A DNA stretch of 64,000 nucleotides. It comes from Cordylochernes scorpioides. Lineage: Eukaryota > Arthropoda > Arachnida > Pseudoscorpiones > Chernetidae. The notes below the pieces were generated by a model, which was given only the letters and a program-made list of their open reading frames with translations, ran no database searches and was not told where the DNA came from. Numbering within the stretch: position 1 is the stretch's first letter; each line of letters begins with the position of its first letter. Below are positions 43,200 to 53,014 of the stretch, piece by piece. Location of the stretch: the NCBI GenBank assembly GCA_030710605.1, contig CP092874.1:39690164-39754163 (forward strand). Reading direction: 5' to 3'. Position numbers and translations under genes: made by a program.

Positions 43200-44519
43200 C
43201 AAGGTGCGTTCATTAATTTCCAGGACTGCTCTGTATCTTTGAAAAAATAAAACAAATAAAAAAACTAATTTAATATTTTTTTTAAATATACCCCTCCTGC
43301 CTCAATACACCTGTTCCATCTTTTTTCCAATTGTCGAAGCAGGAGATAAAATCACTTTTTGAGAGGTTCCTCAAGGTTGCCTTCGATTCAGCTTGTATCA
43401 TATCAACGTTGTCAAATTTCCTTCCTTTTAACTTCATTTTCAATTTAGGATAAGGAAAAAGTCATTGGGGGCTAAGTCGGGGGAATAGGGTGGATGAGGC
43501 ATCTGTATGGTTGAATACTTGGCCAAGAACTACAAAACAACATGGGCTGTGTGCGGCCGCGCATTATCGACATGAAGTATCCAGTCATTGTTTTGCCATC
43601 TTTCAGGTCTTTTAAGGCGCACTGCCTCCCTTAAGCGCCTCATTATCCCCAAATAAACCTCTTGATTAATTGTACGTCCGAAAGGAATAAATTCATGGTG
43701 AACCAAACCATTAATATAAAAAATGTAACAAGCAATGTCTTGACTTTGAATTTTATAAATCTTGTCTTTTTGGGTTTCGGTTCCCCTCTTTCAATCCATT
43801 GGCTGGATTGACGTTTGGTTTCCGGGTCATACTGATACACCCATGTCTCATCCCCGGTAATGATTTTTTGCATCCATTCTGGATCGGTCCGAGTCATTTC
43901 AACCATGTTTTTGCAGACATCCATTCTAACCTCCTTTTGTTCCTCTGTTAGAATCCAGGGAACAAATTTTGAAGACGTCCGGATCATGTCCAAATCTTTT
44001 ATTACTATTTGATGACACAGTCCTACAGATAGTCCAGTCTCTGAAGATAAGTCTTTAATAGAAATTACTCTGTTAGATTTAAGTAATTCCTTTATTTTGA
44101 GCTTGTTTTCCTCGGAACGTAATGATCTTGGACGCCCAGTATGCTGATCATCGTTTACCTTTTTCCGACCTTTTTGGAAGCGCGAAAACCATTCAAAAGT
44201 TCTTGAACGGGATAAAGCTGCATCGCCAAAATATTCTTTAATCAATTCATACGTCTCAGTAGCACATTTTTTCAATTTAAAACAAAACTTAATGCAGATT
44301 CTCTGCTCTTCGAAAATGGCCATTTTGAAATTAGAAATGCGAACCTTACAAGGAAGTTGTTTTGTTCTATTTTTAGATCGGCGCGTGCGCCACGAGACAC
44401 GTGCTTTCAGTCAGGTGTGGTCGAATGTTCAATAATTAACTCTGTATAAAAATATTTTCTTTAGCTTTTTTATTTATTTTATTTTTTAACCAGTCCTGGA
44501 AATTAATGAACGCACCTTG
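43200..44519 (-). mobile_element. Mariner transposon, 1320 bp, inactive
   Basis: TIRs CAAGGTGCGTTCATTAATTT (43200) and complement (to 44519), about 29 bp, flanked by TA at 43198-43199 and 44520-44521. Standard mariner length. Confidence 0.92.
43270..44323 (-). pseudogene. Mariner transposase, one frameshift and one nonsense codon
   Basis: Cut-and-paste transposase. The intact first frame (44323-43643, 226 residues) holds the N-terminal HTH region, HTGRPRS, and the first catalytic Asp in ITGDETWVYQYDPE. After a frameshift near 43720 the second frame has WILHVDNARPHTAH (second Asp) and PPYSPDLAPNDFF (third Asp, giving DD34D). A TAG interrupts between those two blocks where mariners usually have Gln. 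N-terminus MAIFEEQR is chosen as the first Met after the TIR. Confidence 0.9.
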
Positions 44520-44629
44520 TATATTACTTTTCAATGTTTGATTTTGATGCCTACTATATAGTTATTCATATAATGCATTAGTGCGCCATCTGTCATAAGA
44601 AATTAAAACTATTTTTGATGCGTATGATT

Positions 44630-44947
44630 TTTTTTTTTTGCTTATTCCTAGTACACGTGGTACAGGCCATGATAATCATGGTGGGTAGAGGTAGGCGACT
44701 ACTTTTACTGTAAGTGCACCACATGTCTACACATGTGAAAAGCAGTTCGACTTTGCACTTACAAATGTGCCAGAGTCCCGTTTGGTTACTTGCACTCGCT
44801 GGTGGGGTTGGACTTTTGTAAGAATCGGGGGCCATTGGAGCATCTTCTTATTTTTTTTAATCAGAAAAAAAGTGCCCAATGCGGGAATCGAACCCGGGTC
44901 GTAGCGGTCGAAAACCAACGGTTTAGACCATCCTTCTACCGACCCCC
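44630..44947 (-). mobile_element. tRNA-derived SINE, full length, TSD GCG(T/C)ATGATT
   Basis: Minus strand: tRNA-like head, body of about 240 bp, and an A-rich tail (plus-strand T run at 44628-44639). Target duplications GCGTATGATT (44620-44629) and GCGCATGATT (44948-44957). Truncated relatives at 2732, 61330 and 46976. The ORFs at 44593-44918 are shadows. Confidence 0.85.
44878..44947 (-). tRNA. tRNA-like head of the SINE (pol III promoter)
   Basis: B box GGTTCGATTCC (44894-44884) and A-box-like TCGGTAGAAGGATGG (44943-44929). Acceptor stem does not pair well, so it is a promoter relic rather than a functional tRNA. Confidence 0.7.
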
Positions 44948-45075
44948 GCGCATGATTCTTTTTTAATAGAAAAATTTTCCAATGTCCTTATTGCAATGAG
45001 AATTAATAGGAGGGCCTGGCTCATCAGTATTGAACCCTCCAAGCGGTTTCGCCAGTTTAATCTATCATACCGCTG

Positions 45076-46187
45076 TAATATTTCATTGTACTGTTTTGCT
45101 TTTATGCAGTATAAGACCCTTTATAACTGCAATTTTAACATAATCTATTATAATAATTTACACATATTTTTTGTAAAATATCTTGTTATTTTATATAGAT
45201 ATATAAATTTATTGTTTTAAAATGAATGTTCTTCCCCTGACTTATAATGTAATAAAATCAATAAAGCATCCAGAGCTAAGTTTTTTTATTATCTCTCTCA
45301 TATACGGTATTATATATATACACATTTTTTAAAATATGCATATTTAAAAAATCTTTTGAATATATATATATTATATAAATATATATAATATATATATATA
45401 GTGTAAAAACTATATAATAAAAATATAATAGTGGAGGCAATATTGAAATGTGTGATTGATATAGACATAAAACATTATCGTTTTTTTTTCCTTTAAATAA
45501 AAGTTCAAAAGTATTTTGTAATTTGTCGCAGATAAAATATTAATCACAGATTTATTGAATTGACAAAAGAAAAAAAAAAAAGACTAATTTTCCGTCTTTC
45601 TCTATGAGTTAAAAAAAAAACAATTAAAACTATTTTTTCAACGAGTTAACTTTCCAAACTTAATATAAATTTCGTTTGGAATTAATTTAGGGAAAAAATG
45701 TTCACAGTTGGGTGATTTTATTAAGCAAGCAGCGCAGAATTTCACGGTATTGTAGTCGAGAGAAATGGCTTCTGCTATTCAATTCAATCTTTTAATTGGA
45801 TTTTAATCCCTTCAATCTTCAGATTAATCGCCAGAATTGGCTGCTGTGAATTATTAATCTCCTCTTTTGGCTTCTAATTAAATTACAAACGTGACTCTGT
45901 GAAAAATGTAACCGCACGGAATTGTAATAACACTCATTACTATTCATCTTCTGCTTTACTTAGTCGTCTGCCTAACGATTTTCTCAAGAATCATCTTCTG
46001 CGAACGATAATTTTAAGCACGAACTCATTGATATTTTTTTTTGTTTTCATGAATATAGCAAATGCTTAGTAACTTACTTATTTTTATAAAAAAAAATATA
46101 TGATAGCATATTCAATTCTTTAATTTATTTTGACTAATATATAGATTTTTAAACAGAGAGAGTTATAACATCATATTTCATTAATAA
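45076..46187. other. AT-rich DNA, no gene recognised
   Basis: ATATAT tracts at 45300-45420; no coding-like ORF. Confidence 0.5.
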
Positions 46188-46392
46188 AAAGGCATTTCCT
46201 TACCAACAACTGAAAGTTGCTGATGGCTGGAGCCATTTATCGGAATGAATATCAACTAATAGTTCTACTAAATATCAACTAAAAACTATACTAATATCAA
46301 CTAAAATCAACGAATTGTTGATATTTATTCCGATAGATGGCGCCAGCCATCAGCAACTTTCAGTTGAACGCTAAGGAGATGCCTTTTTCTTA
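46188..46392. mobile_element. Foldback related to the 26885-27345 element, no ribozyme
   Basis: Arms AAGGCATTTCCTTACC with CAACTGAAAGTTGCTGATGG and CCATCAGCAACTTTCAGTTG with AAGGAGATGCCTTTT; right arm carries AGATGGCGCCAGCCATC. Both arms are 5'-truncated at the centre, so no hammerhead is left. Confidence 0.75.
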
Positions 46393-46975
46393 ATTTATCC
46401 ACCTTATCCCTGTACAATTTCACATTTGTACTATATTTTCACATCATATTTTATGCTTGTTCTTTTGTAATTTTTCTCTTTTTAATATGGATACATCATG
46501 GAATGGCCAACCCCACATGCTGCACATGACAGAGAAGAATTCAAGCCAAAAGTCATCTGATGGCAGTACTTAAAAAAGAAGCAAGTATAATTTTATTTCG
46601 AAGAGAACAGTAATAATGGCGTGCTAGTGAATCCCAGAACCCAGATTCCAATCCCACATAATGGACTTTTTCTAAAGGAATTTACTTCAATATTCACTAA
46701 TTTCCAACCTCACTAGTGAGGCCGAGTAACCAAACTAGGCTCTGACACTTTGTAAACATAAACTACAAATATTTTCTCACAATGAGTTTCCTTTTTTATT
46801 TTAAATTGCAAGCTTTCAAGCGATAATCGCTCTTCAACGGGCTTAATAAAAAACATCGACTATATCAAGAAATCTTTACAAATATGCGTGTATATTCTTG
46901 TAAAAAAAAAAGTCAATTTTATATTAAATTCACAATTTTATATCGAAACATAAAGTAGTTATTTTAACATGGGTA

Positions 46976-47052
46976 GACGTGTGGTGAGTGTACAGTATAG
47001 CCTTCGTGAGTTTCTACCCCCCATGATTATCATGATTGCCATGTCTATTTGG
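46976..47052 (+). mobile_element. SINE 3' fragment
   Basis: GTAGACGTGTGGTGAGTG and CATGATTATCATGATTGCCA match the SINE body in the opposite orientation to 44630. Confidence 0.5.
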
Positions 47053-47463
47053 AATATTCAAAGCCAAACGAAGAAGAATTGTTCGCCTCTATTATAGAAA
47101 TGACAATAAACTAAATCTTAGATGATAAGACTATTGAAGAGTTTGTTAAAGGAAAAGAAAGAAATAGGTTCTAAGTCGGCCGCCATTTTATAGGAGTATA
47201 TGCAGACGACACCACAGAGCGGCGACCATAAAATTGAGTTTTGACTCATAAATCCCTGTTTCTATGGCACCCAAGGTTGGTCGGTGTTGAGGATTATGTT
47301 TAATGGGAACTTTGCCCTATGGCACGTTTACTTTTATGGCTCTCTCTTTATGGGAAGTTTCTCATCTCTTCTTCTTACATATTAAGGCCATTTCTTATAA
47401 ACAGCATTAATACTTAGTAATTGGTTCTATTTAATTCCCTGTTTGATTTACATGGAGTTTTCA
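47053..47463. other. Unassigned DNA
   Basis: No gene or repeat recognised. Confidence 0.4.
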
Positions 47464-47655
47464 GAAGGTTGTCCCAAAAGTTCGTGTTTTTCTTTAAACG
47501 TTGTTTTTCTTATTACTTGGCAAATAATATTATTACAGCGAATACACAATAATACATAATACAATTACTTTATACATAACGGCGAATAATATTATGGCAA
47601 ATAATATTGGTATTTCAATTTTGCAAGTGTCTAAGAACTTTTGGGACAACCTTGT
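47464..47655. mobile_element. Mariner-derived MITE, about 190 bp
   Basis: TIRs AAGGTTGTCCCAAAAGTTC and complement ACTTTTGGGACAACCTT. The TIR style is that of mariner elements. Internal copies of GGCAAATAATATT are repeated. Confidence 0.7.
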
Positions 47656-47835
47656 AGAAAACCTCTAGGATTAGATCAATATTTGACTTTTAAATTTCTT
47701 TTTGAATAGAGTAAAACGTATTTTTAAAGACTACACCATATTAATGATAACTTTTTAGAAAATAACGCGACTTGTAATAATATTGTAGCAAAATATTTAT
47801 AATTTTATGTATTATGTATTTATATTTATATATGA

Positions 47836-47921
47836 CTAGCCGAATGACCCGGGCAACGCCCGTGTTTTACCCGATTGAATGTTTTGATTCAAATACTATT
47901 TGTTACAATTATAAATTGACG
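47836..47921 (-). mobile_element. Helitron 3' end fragment
   Basis: CTAGCCGAATGACCCGGGCA then ACGCCCGTGTTTTACCCG; nearly identical to the 3' end of 30353-30876. Interrupted at 47922 by the next foldback. Confidence 0.65.
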
Positions 47922-48059
47922 CCTTAAATAAATGCATATATTAGTTAATAACTATAGCCTATGTGCTTTATCTGTCTATGTACTGTTGGCTTCCGTAGGC
48001 GTCTTATACTGGGAAAAAGAAAGAGAGGATTCCATTTAGTTATTAACTAATATATGCAT
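47922..48059. mobile_element. Small foldback split by LTR element B
   Basis: Arms CCTTAAATAAATGCATATAT with TAGTTAATAACTA (47922-47954) and the complement at 48037-48059. The last 10 bp of the right arm are found beyond element B at 55872-55881 (GTATTTAAGG), which shows where B inserted. Confidence 0.8.
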
Positions 48060-48685
48060 ATGATAATTTAAGCCAACAACCCTATATATAATACTTATAA
48101 CAAGATTATGTTGTATATAGAAACATATCTATAAATAATTATACGCATAATTGACATGTGTCCTTGCATCACCATATGTAATGTACTGAGGATGAATAAA
48201 TAAAACTATATAATAGATTAAAAGCTGAGTTAAAAGCAAGATTGAGAGAATCACAAAGTAACTTCTAAAGATAGATTGTTAGCCGACAGGTAGGCGCCAG
48301 TCTCGAGTAACAGCGACACGTGCCGTGTCTCGAGTAGCAGCGACACGTGCCGTGATGCAATTCTATTTGTCGGAGAGGTAGTATAAAAGGCAGGTTAGCG
48401 ACAGTTAGTCAGTTGCAGTGAATCTTCCGGTCAGCGTCACCCCTTGTCGTCTCCAGGGACCAACTCATCGACCATGTAAAACAGTAAGGAATCTTCTATC
48501 TCCATCTTTGCTTTTGGCTCGACTTTTTATCTATTCAAGAAATTTTCCTTCGACAACTGTGTCGCTTCGTTTTGTGTGTGTGTCCTTACCACCTATCGCT
48601 CAACAACTACGACTGCTTCTAGCCAACATGCCACACTGCATTCATTCAACAGCATAAACTACTACTACATTTCAACATTATTACA
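48060..48685 (+). repeat. 5' LTR of element B
   Basis: ATGATAATTTAAGCC...CATTATTACA. Within about 0.5% of the 3' LTR. Confidence 0.93.
48299..48418 (+). promoter_or_regulatory. LTR promoter: two CACGTG boxes, TATA box, initiator
   Basis: The block TCTCGAGTA(A/G)CAGCGACACGTGCCGTG occurs twice in tandem (from about 48301 and 48328), each with an E-box CACGTG. TATAAAAGG is at 48382-48390, and TCAGTTGCAGTG starting near 48409 fits an initiator at the right distance. Element A shares the initiator block but not the E-boxes. Confidence 0.75.
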
Positions 48686-48771
48686 GAGAGTCGACAGGAT
48701 TACCACAACGAAGGAGACCACAACGAAGAAGGTAAAAAGACTGTCCAGGTAGAAAAGAGCCAAGAAGCAGG

Positions 48772-49764
48772 ATGGAGGAGCAAACCAACCCGTCCAACGA
48801 TACAGCCGAACAAACTATCCCCAAACAAGAGACGACATTGGAAGAGGAGGAAGCGTCGCCGCCCCAAGATACCTCCGCAGACCCGCTGACACAGATCGCC
48901 GATGCCCTGAGTAAGTTACTGGTAGCCCGATCTCCTAGGGAGATAGACGTAAGTCCATACGATGGTACTTTTGAAGCCCAAAGCTTTTTCGACAACTTCG
49001 ATGCCCAAGCAGACCGAAATGAACTGACCTACACAGATCGCCTACGCAAATTACCCTGCTACCTACAAGGTAAGCCCCTCCAATATTTCCGAAGCCTACG
49101 GTTAGATAGGTTATATTATATTGAAGCCCGCCAGAGATTGATAGACTTATTCCCAGAAACGACAGAAGCGTCGTTTGCACGCTTTTTGGCAATCAAATTG
49201 ACACCCCAAATGTCCCTTGAAAACTACTACCAAAACAAAACGGTTATGGGTATGAAACTCGACCTACCCGCCGACATTTTAATCGAATCTCTGACCGACG
49301 GACTACCCGTCGCAGACCAGCGATTAGTCGCAACTGTGCAGCCAAACACCATTAAGGAATGGTTCGACCTAGTGTCAAGAATAACTCAGTGTGCCACCAG
49401 TGCAGTGAACCAGCGCCAAGTAGACAAGGCTCCACACCCCACCTACCACAACCCACCACCGCGGTACAACAGCCAGCGGCCATCACGTGTAACATACCCA
49501 GTTACACCTCCCCCCTCGCCTTGCAAGTATTGCAATGCCATGCACTGGCACTCCCAGTGTGAACAACGGTTCCCACGGGACCAAACACGCCCAGTCTACA
49601 GCGCCCGACCACACACAACCACTGTACCAAAACGTGGTACCCACACCCAGCCCAAGGTCCCACCTCCGAGCAATGTTCCCCAAGTCCAAGCTGCAAGCCA
49701 AGACGACTCTGCAAGCCCCGCGAGCAGCTCAACGGTAGGAAAACCTGAAACTTATTTTCGTTGA
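48772..49764 (+). CDS. gag of element B
   Basis: 330 residues, intact. The structural protein that packages the element's RNA. Acidic N-terminus (residues 1-50), then DVSPYDGTFEAQSFFDNFDA and a helical capsid-like region (to about 210), a Pro/His-rich linker and one zinc knuckle CKYCNAMHWHSQC near residues 246-258 (CX2CX3HX4C, one residue shorter than the usual CX2CX4HX4C). C-terminus Ser/Pro-rich, ending TYFR. Start is the first ATG after the leader. The stop TGA at 49762 lies inside the start of the pol frame, which is +1 relative to gag, so pol needs a frameshift or separate initiation. Confidence 0.9.
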   Translation: MEEQTNPSNDTAEQTIPKQETTLEEEEASPPQDTSADPLTQIADALSKLLVARSPREIDVSPYDGTFEAQSFFDNFDAQADRNELTYTDRLRKLPCYLQGKPLQYFRSLRLDRLYYIEARQRLIDLFPETTEASFARFLAIKLTPQMSLENYYQNKTVMGMKLDLPADILIESLTDGLPVADQRLVATVQPNTIKEWFDLVSRITQCATSAVNQRQVDKAPHPTYHNPPPRYNSQRPSRVTYPVTPPPSPCKYCNAMHWHSQCEQRFPRDQTRPVYSARPHTTTVPKRGTHTQPKVPPPSNVPQVQAASQDDSASPASSSTVGKPETYFR

Positions 49765-52700
49765 ACGATTAATAATATGGACTGAATTGTCACCAAATGT
49801 AAACTTGCCCTTTTTAATAGACACGGGAGCATCTATAAACCTACTTAACTTAGATATTTTAAGAACCATAGAAAATAGATTACCATATAAAATTATTATC
49901 CATCAGTACAGTTTAACTATAAATGCAATAGCCCACAATGTAAATACCCTTGGATATATTTTTTTAAAACTTAAAATCGGTAACCTCACCCAAAAACTAA
50001 AATTTTTTATAGTAGAAGCTTCACTACCTTTTGGTATTTTATCTATTAATACCCTTAAAATATTTAAATTAATTATAGATTTTAATAATCTCCAAATTTA
50101 TCAAAATAATGATGCTCTCCCAACGAATGTCTATAAGTTCACCAAGTGCAAACAGGATTTATGTCCCACTCAACCGAGGGAAACTGATATGTTTACCACT
50201 TTCCCCTCGCACCAGTCCTGTTTACACGTGGCGGACTCTACTCCAATTATATGTGCACCCCCTATATCTCCTACCCATGATATTGAGATTTCTATACCTT
50301 CTAATGCGGCACCTCAGTTAGAACATTGTCCACACGAACTCCACCGAATTCTATATGAATTCTCGCAAGTGTTCTCTACTAATAAATACAATGTGCCCAA
50401 ATTGAACATACCACCGGTAAAAATCAATACCACCACAGATAAAATAATAGCATTACGCCCATATAGAGTGCCACTACACGACCAACAAGAAATACAAACC
50501 CAAATAGAACAAATGCTCCAATATGGAATCATTGCCCCGTCAGTTTCACCTCATGCCAGTCCCATAACGCTTGTTACCAAACGTGACCAAACGAAGCGTT
50601 TCTGTATTGATTACAGGAAACTTAATGAAATCATCGCTCCAGACGTACATCCTTTACCCTTAATAGAAACCATTCTTGACAAATTGTCAAAAGCCAAATA
50701 TTACTCTTCTGTAGATATAGCATCCGCATATTGGCAAGTGGATTTAGAACCTAACTCACGTAATCTACTAGCTTTCGTGACGTTAGATAGTCAGTACGAA
50801 TTTTGTAGACTTCCTTACGGATTTAAAAATTCACCACAGATATACCATCGTGCCATAAACCAGGTCATGCAAAAATATAAACTAAATTTTGTTACCCATT
50901 ACTTCGACGATTTCATTATTTTTTCTGACACCTTAGAGGATCATCTACAACACCTACAACAATTTCTAACAGTGTGTCAACACGAAAACATCAAACTTAA
51001 TTATAATAAATGTTCATTTTTTAAAACAAATATAGATTTCTTAGGATACACTGTTACCGCAGGTACTTATGCACCACAGACGCGCAACCTTGATACTATA
51101 AATGCCATAAAACCACCTACTAATCAAAAAACACTACAATCATTTTTAGGAGCAGTAAACGTTTATAATAAGTTTATAGCAGATTATGCCCGCTTACGAG
51201 CACCTTTAAATAAACTACTTAAAAAGGATGTAAAATGGAATTGGAACCCAGACTGTCAACAAGCTTTCACCACTCTCAAAGAGAGTTTAACCAGTAAACC
51301 AGTACTACACTTGTATCAAGTCGGTTTACCATGCCGCCTTTATTGCGACGCATCCACCCAAGGGATTGCCGGCATACTCAAACAGGTACATCCAGACGGA
51401 CAAATACATCCTGTGCAATATTTTAGCCGCGCCCTTAGAGCACATGAGAGAAACTACACCGTTTCCGAACTCGAGTGCCTCGCCATCGTCGAAAGTGTAG
51501 ACAAATTCCGAATATACCTCACCGGTATAAAATTCACCATATACACAGATCACCAAGCTTTACAATGGCTTAAAACTATAAAAAATCCGTCAGGCCGACT
51601 ATTTAGATGGAGCCTGAGACTATCTACCTATAATTACGAAATACACTACATCAAAGGCAGTCAACAGTATGAGGCAGATTTACTCTCAAGAAACCCCTTT
51701 GTAGGATTTATCAGTACTGATATTATAAAACAGCATCAACCAACAGCATCCCCCTTCAACATTGATACAAACGGCTTACATACCATTACCCGAAAAGGTG
51801 TAACTAAAATAATAATTCCCGAAACCCTGCAACATACTCTCATGAACAAAGTTCACCAAGAATATAACCACCCAGGCATCTCTCAGATGACCCGCATAAT
51901 TACTACCCAGTACTACTGGAAAGGTATCTCTAAATCTATAGAAAAATTTGTCAGATCGTGTCACACCTGCCAAATCATTAAAAGACCCAAAGGTAAACCC
52001 TATGGTGCCCTCGGACAAATTCCACCACCTCAACAACCATTCGACTTAATCTCTATAGATACCATAGCTGGATTTTCGAAATATGGACACTCCAAGACCT
52101 ATCTACACGTAATAGTGGATCATTTAACGCGATATGCTTGGACCTTTCCATCGAAGTCCACCAGTACCCTAACGTACATTCAAACCCTCAAGACTGTACT
52201 ACAGCAAGGATCTCCAAAACGTCTGTTATCTGACAGAGCGCCCGCTTTTACCTCAGAAAAATTCCGCAAATTTCTAATAATGCATGGTATACAACCTCTA
52301 CTAACTACCAGCAATAACCCACAAGCAAACGGTTTAATAGAACGCTTAAATGCGACCATTACAGGCAAGCTCAGACTAGCTTATCTAGAAAATCCGAAAG
52401 CTTCCTGGACTCAACTAGTTAAACGCGTCACTCAGACGTACAATAACACACCCCATTCTGTCACAAGTTTTCCACCTACCTACTTAATGTTCAATGTTAT
52501 CCCCCCAGATCTAAGAACTCATCTTAACCCATATCCCGAGATAAATATAGCTCGAGAGATAGCAAGCTCTCGTACTCAAAATAAACATAAAAAAGATAAA
52601 GAAACATTTGATAAGCAGCACAGAACACCACATTTCGAAGAGAATGATCTTGTTTTGGTAAAAAATTACAGACATCCCGACACAGGTAAATTAGCACCAT

Positions 52701-53014
52701 ATTTTACTGGACCCTACAAAATAATTGAAATCATTTCACCCAATGTCGTTCGAATAGATCGCCCAAATCAGCCGCTCAATAGAGACAGTGACACCATACA
52801 TGTCAATAAATTAAAATATTACACAGAGGATGTGTTGTACATAACACCTCCACAGCCCCGATTCGTTCAACACCCACAGCGATTGCCTCAAGATGTATAT
52901 TTCATTGAATTCAATCATTTAACTCCAGATATCTTCGAGACACAATTATTCCGAATTATACCGCCTACAAGCTCACAGCCTTTTTTACATTTAAATCCCA
53001 GTATTTTCAATTAG
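49739..53014 (+). CDS. pol of element B: protease, RT, RNase H, integrase
   Basis: Open from just after a TAG at 49736 to 53014, about 1090 residues without a stop; the first in-frame Met is not at the start, so translation likely enters by +1 frameshift from gag. Domains: protease FLIDTGAS, RT (KAKYYSSVDIASAYWQVDLE, FCRLPYGF, catalytic HYFDDFII near 50900), RNase H (LYCDASTQG, TDHQALQWL), integrase with H2C2 finger (HQEYNHPG, CHTC) and the D, D, E of ISIDTIAGF, LLSDRAPAF and NGLIERLNAT. The tail GPYKIIEIISPNVV is shared with element A. No chromodomain seen. All catalytic residues are intact, so the element could be active. Confidence 0.93.
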   Translation, partial: ENLKLIFVERLIIWTELSPNVNLPFLIDTGASINLLNLDILRTIENRLPYKIIIHQYSLTINAIAHNVNTLGYIFLKLKIGNLTQKLKFFIVEASLPFGILSINTLKIFKLIIDFNNLQIYQNNDALPTNVYKFTKCKQDLCPTQPRETDMFTTFPSHQSCLHVADSTPIICAPPISPTHDIEISIPSNAAPQLEHCPHELHRILYEFSQVFSTNKYNVPKLNIPPVKINTTTDKIIALRPYRVPLHDQQEIQTQIEQMLQYGIIAPSVSPHASPITLVTKRDQTKRFCIDYRKLNEIIAPDVHPLPLIETILDKLSKAKYYSSVDIASAYWQVDLEPNSRNLLAFVTLDSQYEFCRLPYGFKNSPQIYHRAINQVMQKYKLNFVTHYFDDFIIFSDTLEDHLQHLQQFLTVCQHENIKLNYNKCSFFKTNIDFLGYTVTAGTYAPQTRNLDTINAIKPPTNQKTLQSFLGAVNVYNKFIADYARLRAPLNKLLKKDVKWNWNPDCQQAFTTLKESLTSKPVLHLYQVGLPCRLYCDASTQGIAGILKQVHPDGQIHPVQYFSRALRAHERNYTVSELECLAIVESVDKFRIYLTGIKFTIYTDHQALQWLKTIKNPSGRLFRWSLRLSTYNYEIHYIKGSQQYEADLLSRNPFVGFISTDIIKQHQPTASPFNIDTNGLHTITRKGVTKIIIPETLQHTLMNKVHQEYNHPGISQMTRIITTQYYWKGISKSIEKFVRSCHTCQIIKRPKGKPYGALGQIPPPQQPFDLISIDTIAGFSKYGHSKTYLHVIVDHLTRYAWTFPSKSTSTLTYIQTLKTVLQQGSPKRLLSDRAPAFTSEKFRKFLIMHGIQPLLTTSNNPQANGLIERLNATITGKLRLAYLENPKASWTQLVKRVTQTYNNTPHSVTSFPPTYLMFNVIPPDLRTHLNPYPEINIAREIASSRTQNKHKKDKETFDKQHRTPHFEENDLVLVKNYRHPDTGKLAPYFTGPYKIIEIISPNVVRIDRPNQPLNRDSDTIHVNKLKYYTEDVLYITPPQPRFVQHPQRLPQDVYFIEFNHLTPDIFETQLFRIIPPTSSQPFLHLNPSIFN

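Larger units (their letters stand above)
44575..45075. mobile_element. Foldback family FA copy, host of the SINE
   Basis: Left part GTGCGCCATCTGTCATAAGA to 44629, right part from 44958 with TGTCCTTATTGCAATGAG, GGGCCTGGCTCATCAGTATT and AGCGGTTTCGCCAGTTTAAT. The SINE splits it. Confidence 0.7.

Noticed and set aside
44593-44918. ORFs inside the SINE
   Set aside because: SINE body and tRNA head are non-coding; frames are accidental.
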